DNA of 61,652 nucleotides from DATIKM01 sp035477595 (GTDB lineage Bacteria; Armatimonadota; Chthonomonadetes; Chthonomonadales; CAJBBX01). Each line of letters starts with the position of its first letter. Position 1 is the stretch's first letter. The notes below the pieces were generated by a model. That model ran no database searches. It saw only the letters and a program-made list of their open reading frames with translations, and was not told where the DNA came from. The translations under genes were made by a program, and so were the position numbers. The DNA lies in contig DATIKM010000042.1 of NCBI GenBank assembly GCA_035477595.1, positions 1 through 61,652 of the forward strand. Reading direction: 5' to 3'. This document shows positions 34,361 to 44,343 of the stretch, piece after piece.

Positions 34361-35997
34361 GCAGGGGCGCCCGCGAGGAGGTCGAGCACGCGGCGCATGT
34401 TCGCCGGCACGCTGCCGGACGGGTGGAACACGCTGCTGGACCCGGCCACAAGGATGCCCGCGCCGAGTTCCACCATGCGCGGTATGTTGGCGAAGCTCAC
34501 GTTCCCATCGACCTGTATCGGGATGCCGGGGCGCCGTTCATCCAGGAAGCGCCGGCAGTCAGCGATCTTGCGCAACGCCGCCGGGATGAGCGCCTGACCG
34601 GCGAAGCCGGGGTTCACCGTCATCAGGAGCACGAAGTCCAGCTTGTCCGTGACGTACTCGAGCACGCCGAGGGGCGTGCCGGGGTTGAGCGCTGCGCCCG
34701 CAAGCGCGCCGGTCTGCCGGATCAGGTCGAGCGTTCGGTCAAGGTGTAGCGAGGACTCGGCGTGGACAGACACCATGTGCGGTTTCAGCGCGGCCACACG
34801 GCGCACGAACCAGTCGTTGTCGTGTACCATGAGGTGGATGTCGAACGGCATCGTCGTGCGATCGCGCAGTTGCTCCATCAGCGTGAGCCCGACGGGCATG
34901 TTGGGCGTGAAGCGGGCATCCATGACATCGAAGTGGAGGAGGTCTGCTCCGGCGGCCTCCAGTTGCTGGACACTGTGCTCGAGGCGGCACAGGTCCGCGC
35001 ACATGACGGACGGGGCGATCCGAACGCCCGTATCGCGCGCCCGCATTGGCGCCGGGTCGAAGGGAATACCGTCGCCGACGCGAAACGTGTCTCGACAGTG
35101 ACCGATCGACTCGCGGAGCGCTCTCTCGAGGAGCGGGTCCGTGTAGTCGCGACCCAGCTTGGGGCCGCCGATTTCCAGATAGCCCACCACGTCATCAACG
35201 GGGAGCCTGTCGGCTGACGCAAGCAACAGATCACGGACTGTGGAGAGGTCGACGATCCCGCGCACGCGCTCGTCCCTCGAGAACCCGAACGTCGACTCGA
35301 AATGGGGGTCAGTGTTTTTGAGATGGATCTCGTAGAGGTACGGGACCGCCGCTTGCAGCAACTCCATCGGCCCGTGCCGGACAACGCGGTTGGCGTCCGC
35401 ATAGCCGTGGGACACGTCGACGCACAGGCCTGCCCGTGCGGTCTCCTCCGGGTGCGCTGCGTGGTGGTCCGCCAGCTCGCGGCACACCGCGTCGACCTCC
35501 TCAGGGAGCGTAGGCGGCTCAGCGAGGGAGGACATCGGCTCGATCGTGAGCCAGTCGATCCCGCAGCGCGTGGCGTATGCCATCAGGTCCTTCATGTGGC
35601 GCACGTAGCGCGCCACAGCCGCCGGCTTGTCGGCCATCTGGTCTCGCAGGACGGCGCCGGGGTTCGACCCCACCGAGCGCGCTCCAAGGAGCGCGCCAGC
35701 CTCGATGAAGCGCTCATAGGCCCGGCGTGCAACCGCCTCGAATCCTTCCTCGTGACGGAGGAAGCCGCCGAGCTCGCGGTGCGCCGTGAAGAGGCTGCGC
35801 ACTTGCACGCCATGGTGTTCGGCGATGACGCCAAGCTCTCGGTAGAAGCGATCGGGCAGCCAGTACGCCTCGAAGAAGCTGCCGAGTTGCACGTGTCGCA
35901 CGCCCTCATCGCCAAGGATCCGGAAGAGCCAGGGGAACGAGTAGCGGTACTCGATCGGGTCCGTCTTGACGCCGACGTCGAGCCTGAGGGAGGGCAA
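34357..35997 (-). CDS. fusion of xylose-isomerase-like TIM barrel and ribulose-phosphate 3-epimerase-like domain
   Basis: A 546-residue two-domain protein. The N-terminal about 325 residues resemble sugar phosphate isomerase/epimerase TIM barrels (AP endonuclease 2 superfamily), with metal-site candidates in DWLTIEPMSS, CVDVSHGYAD and YEIHLKNTD. The C-terminal about 220 residues are RPE-like: IAPSVMCADL, LLHFDVMDARFTPN (metal His and Asp), IHLMVHD, NPGFAGQ and QVDGNVS. Both active sites look complete, so it may catalyse two successive keto-sugar steps. Start: TTG 35997 with GGAGGT nine bases upstream; the frame runs further up without a better start. First gene of the operon. Confidence 0.82.
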   Translation of the reverse strand: MPSLRLDVGVKTDPIEYRYSFPWLFRILGDEGVRHVQLGSFFEAYWLPDRFYRELGVIAEHHGVQVRSLFTAHRELGGFLRHEEGFEAVARRAYERFIEAGALLGARSVGSNPGAVLRDQMADKPAAVARYVRHMKDLMAYATRCGIDWLTIEPMSSLAEPPTLPEEVDAVCRELADHHAAHPEETARAGLCVDVSHGYADANRVVRHGPMELLQAAVPYLYEIHLKNTDPHFESTFGFSRDERVRGIVDLSTVRDLLLASADRLPVDDVVGYLEIGGPKLGRDYTDPLLERALRESIGHCRDTFRVGDGIPFDPAPMRARDTGVRIAPSVMCADLCRLEHSVQQLEAAGADLLHFDVMDARFTPNMPVGLTLMEQLRDRTTMPFDIHLMVHDNDWFVRRVAALKPHMVSVHAESSLHLDRTLDLIRQTGALAGAALNPGTPLGVLEYVTDKLDFVLLMTVNPGFAGQALIPAALRKIADCRRFLDERRPGIPIQVDGNVSFANIPRMVELGAGILVAGSSSVFHPSGSVPANMRRVLDLLAGAPA

Positions 35998-36046
35998 TCC
36001 GGCGCTACCTCCGGAAGTCAGCCCGGGGAGCTCCGGACCGCGCCGG

Positions 36047-36076
36047 ATTATAGCATCCGGCTCGCCGGACGAACAA
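36047..36076 (-). promoter_or_regulatory. promoter of the isomerase-epimerase/dehydrogenase operon
   Basis: Minus-strand TTGTTC (36076-36071), an 18-bp spacer and TATAAT (36052-36047) preceded by TGC (extended -10). The start is near 36040, about 43 bases before the TTG start. Confidence 0.65.
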
Positions 36077-36111
36077 GGAGCCGTGTCCGCACGCCGCGTG
36101 GCCGCCGCACA

Positions 36112-36140
36112 TTGCAATTCGCGGGGGCCTGTGATATGAT
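36112..36140 (+). promoter_or_regulatory. promoter of the 36-48 kb cluster
   Basis: TTGCAA (36112-36117), a 17-bp spacer and TATGAT (36135-36140) with TGA giving an extended -10. The start near 36147 leaves a 77-nt leader. It is back to back with the divergent operon promoter. Confidence 0.65.
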
Positions 36141-36223
36141 GAGCGCACTCTGTTGGTCCGCCTCGCTGCACCAGCTACGCTCGGCGCTTCCGCCGGCTTG
36201 GGTGACGTGAAAGGAAAGCGCGA

Positions 36224-39200
36224 ATGCCATCCACCGGTGCAACCAGCCTGAGGGTGTTCCTGCGTGTTGCACTTCTGCTATCCCTCACTGCTGGGGCTGG
36301 GGCGGCGGCGCATGCGGACGCGGCGACGTACCGGAGACTCGCCGCGGAGGTCAGCCCCGAGAACATCTCAGAGACGATCCGGACGCTGTCCAGTTTCGGG
36401 TCCCGTATTGCCGGGTATCCAGGGGACGCGAAGGCGGCGGCCTACGTCGAGAGGCGCTTCCGCGAGATCGGCCTTGAGCAGGTTCGGTCGGAGAGCTTCG
36501 GCGTCGTGGTTCCGGTGGACCGCGGATCCTCGATCACCGTGAACGGCCGCACCAAGAAGCTCCACGCGCTCTGGCCCAACCTGGTCCGCACTTCGCAGCT
36601 CCCACCGGACGGCATCACGGGCAAGCTGCTCTACGTTGGCGACGGCGAGCTCTCCAACTTCAACGGGAAGGATGTCGAGGGCAGCATCGTCCTCGTGGAC
36701 TTCAACAGCCGGGCCGAGTGGATGAACGCGCCGCGGCTTGGAGTGCGCGCGGTGATCTTCATCGCGCCCGAGGAGACGATGAGGGGCGAGGCGGAAGCCA
36801 AGTTCATCTCGATCCCTATCAACATCCCGCGGTTCTGGATCAGCCAGTCCGACGTTCCCGAGTTGTTGGCTGCCACTGCTCACCCGACCCCGCCGATGGC
36901 CACCGTGAAGTGCGACATGCCGTTCGAGCGCCGCGAGGCGAAGAACATCTTCGGCATGATCCCGGGCACGGACCCCAAGCTCAAAGACCAGATCATCGTT
37001 GTTCAGGGCTACTACGACTCGATCTCGGTCGTGCCGTCGCTCGCACCCGGCGCGGAGTCCGCTGGCGGGATCGCGGCACTCCTTGAGATAGCCCGCATCT
37101 ATCGGCAGAACCCGCCAGGCCGGACCATGTGGTTCGTGGCGAACAGCGGCCATCACCTCGCGCTCCAGGGCGTGCGCGAGTTCGTGCACAGGCACATCGA
37201 TGACTGGGCGCAGCCCAGTATGAGCGAGAGGGCGATCTCCGCCGAATACTCGACGAGGACCGCCATCTGGCTCGTCGGCCTGCTGGCGGTGTTTGCGCTG
37301 TGGCTGATCTCTCGGGCCATCCACGCCCGCCGCGAGGGAGCCCGCGTGCTGAACCCTGGCTCGGCCGTGCTGGCCGTGCTGGTCCTCGCGATGATGTCGC
37401 TCAATGCGGGCTTCTGGCTCAGTGATCGCACCAACCCCCTTCGGAAGCCGCCCACAATCTATCTCTGGACCGGGCTTGACCTGACGAGCCAGACGCGCGG
37501 CGTGGGCATCTTCTACAAGGGCTGGTTCTACGACTTCCGCGAGGACATCCAGGGGCGTTTCTCCGACATCGCCCGGGTCTGCCGCGAGAACGCCGACAAG
37601 ATCGGGGCAGCGCTCGGCTTCGACAGCCGGAAGGCCTTCGCCGACGGCGTCAATCCGGTCGACGGCAAGAACTGGCGGAACTTCATCCCCGGCAAGCCGG
37701 CGTTTGCCTCCGAAGTGGTGACGATGGCGCAAGGCAACGGCGTGACCTTCGCGTCCATCGACGACGCCCGCTCGCTGGTCGACACGCCCTTCGACACGCC
37801 CGACCGTGTCAACATCGCCAACCTGGCCTTTCAGACGCGCCTGCTGGCCTGCCTGTACTACCATATCGTCACCGACACCAACGAGCCCGGCGACGTTGAT
37901 GCCCAGCGCATGCCGATCACCGAACCCAGCAGGTGGTCTCGCATGGCGCTGCAGGGCGGCTTTGCTACGGTGAGGGGACGCGTCACGCTCTTCGATCCCA
38001 AGGAGAGCTTCATCGCGTTCCCGGACCCGCGTCTGGCCGAGTCTCTCGTGGTCATCCGGAACCGGACGAAGAGCTTCATGGGCGTTCGTGGCAACATGAT
38101 CACCGCGGTCAGCGACAACCCGGTGACTGGCGAGAAGAACGCCTTCGAGTTCCACGGCGTGGCGCCCCTGACGGCATTCGGCGGCAATGCTGTGACTCGC
38201 CTGCTCGCGTTTCACATAGACGACCGGGAGACGGTGGTAGACCGCGCCACGGGCGAACGTGTGCCCAACCAGTCGCTGGGCGAGATCGACTACGCACCGG
38301 ATCTGGGTGTTACCGGCGCGAGGTTCATGCCGCTCGACGTCAGCGTGACGACGGCCACCAAGGAAGTGAACATCATCCTCTTCCGGTGCGTGCCGACCGC
38401 GATCTTCGACCTCGTGGACCAGCAGTCGCTGCGTGCGCTCACGACGATCAACATTCTGGACGGGGCCACGAACGGCGAGCCTCGCATGTTCGGCTACGCG
38501 ATCGATCCGCAGGACCCCTGGATGGTGGGCTCCTACGTCGAGGACGTGGCCGTGATCTTCTCCCAGCCGGGATCGCGTCTCAAGATCCTCATGGGCGCCG
38601 GCCCGGCGGCCACTCGCCTGTTGCTCATTAACCCGGACAGGGAGAACCCGGAAGGGATCGGCTACCTGGTGGGTGGCGATCCGCGAGAAGCGCAGGACGC
38701 TGAGTTGCGCGGCGCCGTGACGGTCGAGGAGTTCGACCCGACGCGCGAGATCGCCCGGGGCGGCGCAATCTACCACACGGCGCTCCACGTGGCGAAGGAC
38801 ATGTGGCACCTCAACGACTACCGGATACAGCGGCTCGCCCGGTACCGGATCGTCAACGAGGGGATCAACGCGCTCCACGAGCGCTCCAGAGGTTCCATCG
38901 AAAACGCGCAGGAGGCCGCTGCGACGCTCGATTGGGAGCGCTTCCACCACGAGTCGCGCGCAGCGTGGGGTTTCGCGTCGCGCGCGTACCCCGACGTGAA
39001 GCAGACAGCCCTCGACGTGGTTCAGGGCGTGCTGTTCTACCTTGCGCTGCTCATTCCGTTCGCCTTCTTCATGGAGCGGCTCGTTTTCGGCTCCTACGAT
39101 CTGAAGCGCCAGCTCGGGTACGCGTTTGTGATCTTCCTGCTGATCTTCTTCATCTTCAGCCAGGTGCATCCCGCGTTCGACATCACCATCAACCCGGTGA

Positions 39201-41170
39201 TTGTGTTACTGGCCTTCATCATGCTGGCCCTCTCCTGCATCGTGATCGCACTGATCGCGGGCAAGTTCGAGGAGCAGCTCAAGCAGATGAACCGCGAGGT
39301 GTCGGGCGTCCACAAGGCCGACATCGGGCGCGTGTCCGTGGCGCTCGCGGCCTTCAACCTGGGCATCTCCAACATGCGCCGGCGCAAAGCGCGGACAGTG
39401 CTCACCTGTGCCACGCTGGTCCTGCTGACGTTCACGGTACTCTCGTTCACCTCGATTGTGCAGACCATGCGCTTCAACCAGGTGCCCGCGCCAGGAGTGC
39501 CGCGGTACAACGGCCTCATGGTCCGCACAGCGATGTGGGACCCACTCCAGGAGCCGGCATACCGCCTGCTCGCTGACGAGTACGGGCGCACGAATGCCGT
39601 CGCGCCGCGCGCGTGGTTCTTCGGCACCCAGCTCGGGGAGCAGTCCTTCCTGACGATCCGCCGCGCTGACCGTCAGTTTGACGCCAGGGCGCTCATCGGC
39701 CTCACGCCTCAGGAGGAGAGGGTCACCCGTCCGCAGGAGGCCCTGATCGCCGGGCGATGGTTCCAGCCGGGCGACATCTACGCGGTGATAATCCCCGACG
39801 CCATCGCTGCAGCGCTCCGGGTGGAGCCGCAGGAAGTCGGACGCGCGACGGTCACGTATGCCGGCGTTGAGTACACGGTGATCGGCATCTACGACACGCA
39901 GAAGTTCAAGGACATCACCGACCTCGACAACGAGATCCTCACGCCCGTCGACTTTATCATGATGCAGAGGCTCGCTCGGCAGGGCAGGGCAGGGGGCGAG
40001 ACCGGCTTCCGCGAGTACACGCACCTCGAGCCAGACGCTGTTTTCATCATCCCGTTCCAGACGGCCACGAACCTTGGCGCGGAGCTGCGCTCCATTGCCA
40101 TCGACTTTGGCGACCCGGAGCGCGTGACGGCAACGCTCGAACCCCTCATGCACCGCCTCGGCCTCAACCTTTACGCAGGGCGGATTCCGGAGGAGGGCAG
40201 GCCGACCATCACGCGGTACTCGTCGATCGCCGCCACCACGGGCCGTGGCCTCGAGCTGGTGATCTTCCCGGTGGTGATCGCCGCACTGATCGTCCTCAAC
40301 ACCATGCTCGGCTCCGTGTTCGAGCGGGTGAAGGAGATCCACATCTTCTCGTCAATCGGCCTGGCCCCGGCGCATATTGGGATGCTGTTCATCGCCGAGG
40401 CGATGGTCTACGCGATCCTGGGGTCGGTCGCAGGCTACCTGCTTGGCCAGCTCACGTCGCAGATCCTGATGATCACCGGCGCGTTCCAGGGCCTATATCT
40501 GAACTACTCGTCGGTGTCGGCGGTGCTGACCACACTGGTGGTCGTCGGTGTCGTCCTGCTTTCGACCCTGTACCCCGCGCGCAAGGCTGCTGAGGTGGCC
40601 ACTCCCGCCATCGACCGCACGTGGCGTGTGCCGGATCCGCAGGGCGACGAGTGGGCGATCCCGCTTCCGTTCTCCGTCACCAGCGAGCAGGCCCACGGCC
40701 TGAACCAGTTCCTCGCCGAGTGGTTCTCCGCCTATGAAGAGTACAGCATCGGCGACTTCGTGACGCAGGACGTCCGCACGTCGGAGTTCCAGGCGCAGCC
40801 CGTCGCGCTGGCGGCGGCCGATGGGCTAGCACCCGAGGACATGCCGGAAGCCTGTACTGCCTATCGCATCGAGTGCATGGCTTGGCTGGCGCCATTCGAC
40901 CTGGGCGTCAGCCAGAAGGTGGGCATCGAGACGCTGCCCACGCTGATGGCCGACGTGTACGAAATCCGGGTGATCATCCATCGAGAGAGTGGCGACATCT
41001 CGAACTGGAAGCGCGTGAACCGGCGCTTCCTCAACACGCTCCGCAAGCAGTTCCTGATCTGGCGCACGCTGAAGCAGGGCGAGCGCGACCGCTATCTGAG
41101 GAGCGAGGATGGCGCGCCCGTCGCCAGCGCGGCGCCGGGCGGGAAGATGGTGCCGCAGCCGGCGGAGTAG
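36224..41170 (+). CDS. giant exported protein: degenerate M28-peptidase-like domain fused to FtsX-type ABC permease
   Basis: A 1648-residue protein. A signal-like helix (11-32) precedes an M28/PA-type domain (40-330). The M28 metal ligands are gone: HxD reads YYD (263-265), DNASG is replaced by ESAGG (278-282), and GEE reads GHH (309-311), so peptidase activity is unlikely. Two helices (336-400), a large exported segment, three helices near 925-1010, then an FtsX/MacB-like permease core (TVLTCATLVLLTF; later VIAALIVLNTMLGSVFERVKEI) with an extracytoplasmic part between. The last about 180 residues are soluble. ATG 36224 follows GGAAAG. It may couple cytoplasmic ATP hydrolysis to envelope substrate handling. 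Confidence 0.8.
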   Translation: MPSTGATSLRVFLRVALLLSLTAGAGAAAHADAATYRRLAAEVSPENISETIRTLSSFGSRIAGYPGDAKAAAYVERRFREIGLEQVRSESFGVVVPVDRGSSITVNGRTKKLHALWPNLVRTSQLPPDGITGKLLYVGDGELSNFNGKDVEGSIVLVDFNSRAEWMNAPRLGVRAVIFIAPEETMRGEAEAKFISIPINIPRFWISQSDVPELLAATAHPTPPMATVKCDMPFERREAKNIFGMIPGTDPKLKDQIIVVQGYYDSISVVPSLAPGAESAGGIAALLEIARIYRQNPPGRTMWFVANSGHHLALQGVREFVHRHIDDWAQPSMSERAISAEYSTRTAIWLVGLLAVFALWLISRAIHARREGARVLNPGSAVLAVLVLAMMSLNAGFWLSDRTNPLRKPPTIYLWTGLDLTSQTRGVGIFYKGWFYDFREDIQGRFSDIARVCRENADKIGAALGFDSRKAFADGVNPVDGKNWRNFIPGKPAFASEVVTMAQGNGVTFASIDDARSLVDTPFDTPDRVNIANLAFQTRLLACLYYHIVTDTNEPGDVDAQRMPITEPSRWSRMALQGGFATVRGRVTLFDPKESFIAFPDPRLAESLVVIRNRTKSFMGVRGNMITAVSDNPVTGEKNAFEFHGVAPLTAFGGNAVTRLLAFHIDDRETVVDRATGERVPNQSLGEIDYAPDLGVTGARFMPLDVSVTTATKEVNIILFRCVPTAIFDLVDQQSLRALTTINILDGATNGEPRMFGYAIDPQDPWMVGSYVEDVAVIFSQPGSRLKILMGAGPAATRLLLINPDRENPEGIGYLVGGDPREAQDAELRGAVTVEEFDPTREIARGGAIYHTALHVAKDMWHLNDYRIQRLARYRIVNEGINALHERSRGSIENAQEAAATLDWERFHHESRAAWGFASRAYPDVKQTALDVVQGVLFYLALLIPFAFFMERLVFGSYDLKRQLGYAFVIFLLIFFIFSQVHPAFDITINPVIVLLAFIMLALSCIVIALIAGKFEEQLKQMNREVSGVHKADIGRVSVALAAFNLGISNMRRRKARTVLTCATLVLLTFTVLSFTSIVQTMRFNQVPAPGVPRYNGLMVRTAMWDPLQEPAYRLLADEYGRTNAVAPRAWFFGTQLGEQSFLTIRRADRQFDARALIGLTPQEERVTRPQEALIAGRWFQPGDIYAVIIPDAIAAALRVEPQEVGRATVTYAGVEYTVIGIYDTQKFKDITDLDNEILTPVDFIMMQRLARQGRAGGETGFREYTHLEPDAVFIIPFQTATNLGAELRSIAIDFGDPERVTATLEPLMHRLGLNLYAGRIPEEGRPTITRYSSIAATTGRGLELVIFPVVIAALIVLNTMLGSVFERVKEIHIFSSIGLAPAHIGMLFIAEAMVYAILGSVAGYLLGQLTSQILMITGAFQGLYLNYSSVSAVLTTLVVVGVVLLSTLYPARKAAEVATPAIDRTWRVPDPQGDEWAIPLPFSVTSEQAHGLNQFLAEWFSAYEEYSIGDFVTQDVRTSEFQAQPVALAAADGLAPEDMPEACTAYRIECMAWLAPFDLGVSQKVGIETLPTLMADVYEIRVIIHRESGDISNWKRVNRRFLNTLRKQFLIWRTLKQGERDRYLRSEDGAPVASAAPGGKMVPQPAE

Positions 41171-41394
41171 CATCACCGCCACATCAGCACGGGCGCGTAC
41201 CGGGAGCGGGGCAGGCTGTGCTACAGCCGGTATCCCGCAGCCTTGGTCGAGCCACGTCGACGCTCCAGGGTGTTCGCTGAACGCTTCTTGGTGGCGCTGG
41301 CGGCCTTGCCGCGGCAGGCCGCCGCTGCAAGGGGGAGGCGTGCTGATGAAGGGACGGGCCATGCCGTGCAGCTTGCCCGTGTGGGAGGACTCGC

Positions 41395-43431
41395 TTGGCA
41401 GTTGATGATGTATCACGGGCACGGGCCCAAGTAGAGCAGGCGTCTCAGGAAGAGGGACCGCAGGATGCCACGGTCCGCTTCGAGGAGGGCTTCACCGGCA
41501 AGACGGTCGTCGGCGCTCTGTTCGTGGGCTTCATCATGCTGCCGGGCGCCCTGTACCTCGGTCTGGTTGCCGGGCAGGGCCTCGGTGACGCGGCGACCTG
41601 GGTAACGATCGTCCTCTTCGCGGAGGTGATGCGGCGCTCGTTCCTGCCCATGAAGCGGCAGGAGATCTACATCCTCTTCTACGTGGCTGCGATGCTGGCG
41701 AACCTGGTGCTCGCCGATCGCGGCATCTCCGGCGGACCGTTCGGCCATCTCATCTGGAACCAGTACTTCCGCCAGGCGCCTCAGGCAGGGCTGGTGTCTG
41801 CCGAGATCCCGACATGGGTGGTACCCGAGGCGGGATCGCTGGCGCTGACGCAGCGGAGCTTCTTCCACCCCGCGTGGATGATACCCATACTCCTGCTGGT
41901 GCTGAATGAGGTCCTGGGACGCCTGAACTGGATGAGCATGGGCTACGTGCTCTTCCGGGTTACCAGCGACGTCGAGCGGCTCCCGTTCCCGATGGCTCCG
42001 GTTGCGGCGTCGGGTGCAACAGCGCTGGCGGAAGCGGCGAGCAAGGAGGAGTCCTGGCGCTGGCGTGTGTTCTCGATCGGGACGGTCATCGGACTCATAT
42101 TCGGCTTCTTCTACGTCGCGATACCCGTCTTCACCAGCGTCGTGTTCAACAGAGCGCTCACCCTGATCCCAATCCCGTTCTTCGACCTCACTTCCAGCAC
42201 GGAATCGATCCTGCCTGGTGCGTTGACGGGGATCTCGGGCAACCTGGGCTCGGTGCTCGTCGGGTTCGTGCTTCCGTTCCCGATTGTGGCCGGCAGCTTC
42301 GTGAGCTCGCTGTTCTGCAAAGTCTTCCCGATGCCGAACATCCTCTACAGTCTGGGGGCGTTCGGGACCGCTGCGACGAACGGCTGGACCCCGGGGATGG
42401 ACGCGATCAACACGCGCATCATCACCGACATCAAGTTCTGGATGTCGGTCGCCATCGGCCTGCAGCTGGCTGTGGCCGCGCTCGGCATCGTGCAGGTGGT
42501 TCGCGCATTCGCGTCGCTCCGCCAACAGGCCAAGGGTCGCGGCCTGATGCTCAAGGCGCCCGCAGGCCGCGGCGATGTGAATATCTGGATCCCGCTGCTC
42601 GTCTGGTTCACCATCACCTGCTTCTACATCGTCCTGACGCAGGTGCTTCTGCTGGCGGACGGGCATGGGGGTATGTTCCCGTGGTGGATCCTCATCTTCT
42701 TCGGCCTCGTGTGGACACCCATCAACTCGTTCATCAGCGCGCGGATGATGGGCCTGACGGGGCAGGGCGTGGCCTTCCCGTTCCTTCGGGAAGCCTCGAT
42801 CATGAAGAGCGGGTACCCGCATGTGGACATCTGGTACGCGCCTATCCCGCTTGCTGACTACGGCCCCCTTGCTCAGCGCTTCCGCGAAGTAGAGCTGACG
42901 GGAACGAAGTTCACCAGCGTGGTCAAGGTCGAGTTTGCCGTACTCCCGATCTTCCTGGTCGCCTCGTTCGTGTTCTGGGCGTTTTTCTGGTACACCACGG
43001 CCATTCCCTCGGCGCAGCACCCCTTCGCCCAGAGGTTCTGGCCCTTGGCGGCAACGTTCCAGGCCATGTTCCAGACCATCAACAGGCCCGATGGGCCAAC
43101 GTGGGTACTTGAGGGCATCAACGCTGGGCGGATCGCCGCCGGGTTCGTCGTTGGTATAGGCGTATTCGGCGTCGTGTGTGTACTGAAGCTACCGCTGCTC
43201 TTCTACTACGGGCTTGTCGGAGGTGTGGGCGCGTGGCCGGCGGATGTGATCCCGCTGTTCTTCGGGGCGTGGCTCGGTAAGCGCTACTTCGCACAGCGGT
43301 TCGGTATGGATCAGTGGAGCATGTACACGCCGGTGTTGCTGGCAGGCTTCTCCTGCGGCACGGGTCTCGTTGCCATGGCTGCCATCGCGCTATCGCTCAT
43401 CGCCAGATCGGTGAACTACCTGCCCTTCTAG
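41395..43431 (+). CDS. OPT-family (oligopeptide transporter-like) membrane protein
   Basis: A 678-residue polytopic protein with about 15 hydrophobic segments. TGKTVVGALFVGFIMLPGALY, DVERLPFPMAPVAASGA and the ending GFSCGTGLVAM fit the OPT superfamily, whose members carry small peptides or metal chelates by proton coupling. The start is TTG 41395 with GGAGG six bases upstream. It follows the giant protein by 224 bases of GC-rich sequence with a modest hairpin (GCGGCC/GGCCGC near 41310) and no other feature. Substrate unknown; it may bring in or release the peptide handled by the neighbouring ABC genes. Confidence 0.75.
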   Translation: MAVDDVSRARAQVEQASQEEGPQDATVRFEEGFTGKTVVGALFVGFIMLPGALYLGLVAGQGLGDAATWVTIVLFAEVMRRSFLPMKRQEIYILFYVAAMLANLVLADRGISGGPFGHLIWNQYFRQAPQAGLVSAEIPTWVVPEAGSLALTQRSFFHPAWMIPILLLVLNEVLGRLNWMSMGYVLFRVTSDVERLPFPMAPVAASGATALAEAASKEESWRWRVFSIGTVIGLIFGFFYVAIPVFTSVVFNRALTLIPIPFFDLTSSTESILPGALTGISGNLGSVLVGFVLPFPIVAGSFVSSLFCKVFPMPNILYSLGAFGTAATNGWTPGMDAINTRIITDIKFWMSVAIGLQLAVAALGIVQVVRAFASLRQQAKGRGLMLKAPAGRGDVNIWIPLLVWFTITCFYIVLTQVLLLADGHGGMFPWWILIFFGLVWTPINSFISARMMGLTGQGVAFPFLREASIMKSGYPHVDIWYAPIPLADYGPLAQRFREVELTGTKFTSVVKVEFAVLPIFLVASFVFWAFFWYTTAIPSAQHPFAQRFWPLAATFQAMFQTINRPDGPTWVLEGINAGRIAAGFVVGIGVFGVVCVLKLPLLFYYGLVGGVGAWPADVIPLFFGAWLGKRYFAQRFGMDQWSMYTPVLLAGFSCGTGLVAMAAIALSLIARSVNYLPF

Positions 43432-43458
43432 CGGCACGTGCAGGCCATGGGAGCGTCG

Positions 43459-44292
43459 ATGGAGGAGCCGGTGGCGGTTGAGCGCAGGGGGAGCATCGCG
43501 GGCGGAGCCGTCGTGGCCTCGGTGCTCTCCGTCCTGCTGTGTTGGTTGCCGGTGATCGGCCTCATCGCGGCCGGCTACGTCGGAGGGCGGCGGTCTGGTG
43601 GAGGCCCTGCTCGGGCGCTCGGGGCCGCGGCAGTTCCGGCGGCTCTGTGGGCGGGCTTCATCTGGTGGCGCGGTGGTTCTCCGGTCGTGGTGAACGAGCA
43701 GGAGATCACGCTGGCAGCGGTCCGCTGGGCGATTCCCGCGTTCGTCGGCTGTCTGCTGGGTGGCGCGCTGCTGGCGTCAGGGACCTCTGTGTCCCGCCTG
43801 CTGGGAGGCCTCGTAGCCGCTGGCGGCGTGCTATGGACATCGGCGCAGTTCGGCGACGCGTGGCGCAGCGTGGCCCCTCTGCTACAGAGGCAGGAATACC
43901 AGGCGGCGATGAACCAGGAGTGTCCGCAGCGACTGACGCAGCTTGGCATTGCGCTGCGCCTGTACGCGGGTTCCTGGGACGGGTATCTGCCGCCTGCCGA
44001 CCGATGGATGACGGCGATCCGGGACCGCGTGCGGGAGGACGAGTGGCTCCACTGCCCGGACGCCTCGCGCGTGGACCCGTCGGCCCACGGCTACGCAATG
44101 AACAGCGCCCTGAGCTCGGTCCGCTTGGACAGCGTGGAGAACAAGGCGTCTACGCCGCTGCTGTACGACTCGACCGCGACCGTTGTGGATGCGCATGACG
44201 CAGTGACGTCACTTCCAAGACCTGGCAGGCACATGGGACGCAACAACGTGCTAATGGCCGATGGCGAGGTGCGCAGCGAGGTCCCCCGATAG
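43459..44292 (+). CDS. four-helix membrane protein ending in a pseudopilin-like domain
   Basis: A 277-residue protein. The N-terminal about 130 residues form four hydrophobic helices. The C-terminal part resembles the globular domain of H-x(n)-DG prepilin-like proteins: CPQRLTQLGIALRLYAGSWDGYLPP, HCPDASRVD, YAMNSAL, PLLYDST and finally RHMGRNNVLMADGEV. There is no prepilin leader or FTLxE motif, so the domain is carried on an integral membrane protein instead. Start ATG 43459 with GGGAG five bases upstream; GTG 43438 and ATG 43447 are alternatives. It follows the OPT gene closely. Confidence 0.65.
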   Translation: MEEPVAVERRGSIAGGAVVASVLSVLLCWLPVIGLIAAGYVGGRRSGGGPARALGAAAVPAALWAGFIWWRGGSPVVVNEQEITLAAVRWAIPAFVGCLLGGALLASGTSVSRLLGGLVAAGGVLWTSAQFGDAWRSVAPLLQRQEYQAAMNQECPQRLTQLGIALRLYAGSWDGYLPPADRWMTAIRDRVREDEWLHCPDASRVDPSAHGYAMNSALSSVRLDSVENKASTPLLYDSTATVVDAHDAVTSLPRPGRHMGRNNVLMADGEVRSEVPR

Positions 44293-44343
44293 CTCGGCGG
44301 GTGACCGGCAGTGCCTGGTGCGGCAGTTCCCGTGGGTGGTCGC

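Noticed and set aside
36368..39169. 933-codon open frame antisense to the giant FtsX protein
   Set aside because: Arg/His/Pro-rich low-complexity translation typical of antisense frames; the sense protein has recognisable domains.
41413..43020. Open frame antisense to the OPT transporter
   Set aside because: Charged, repetitive translation without domains; the plus-strand frame encodes a clear membrane protein.
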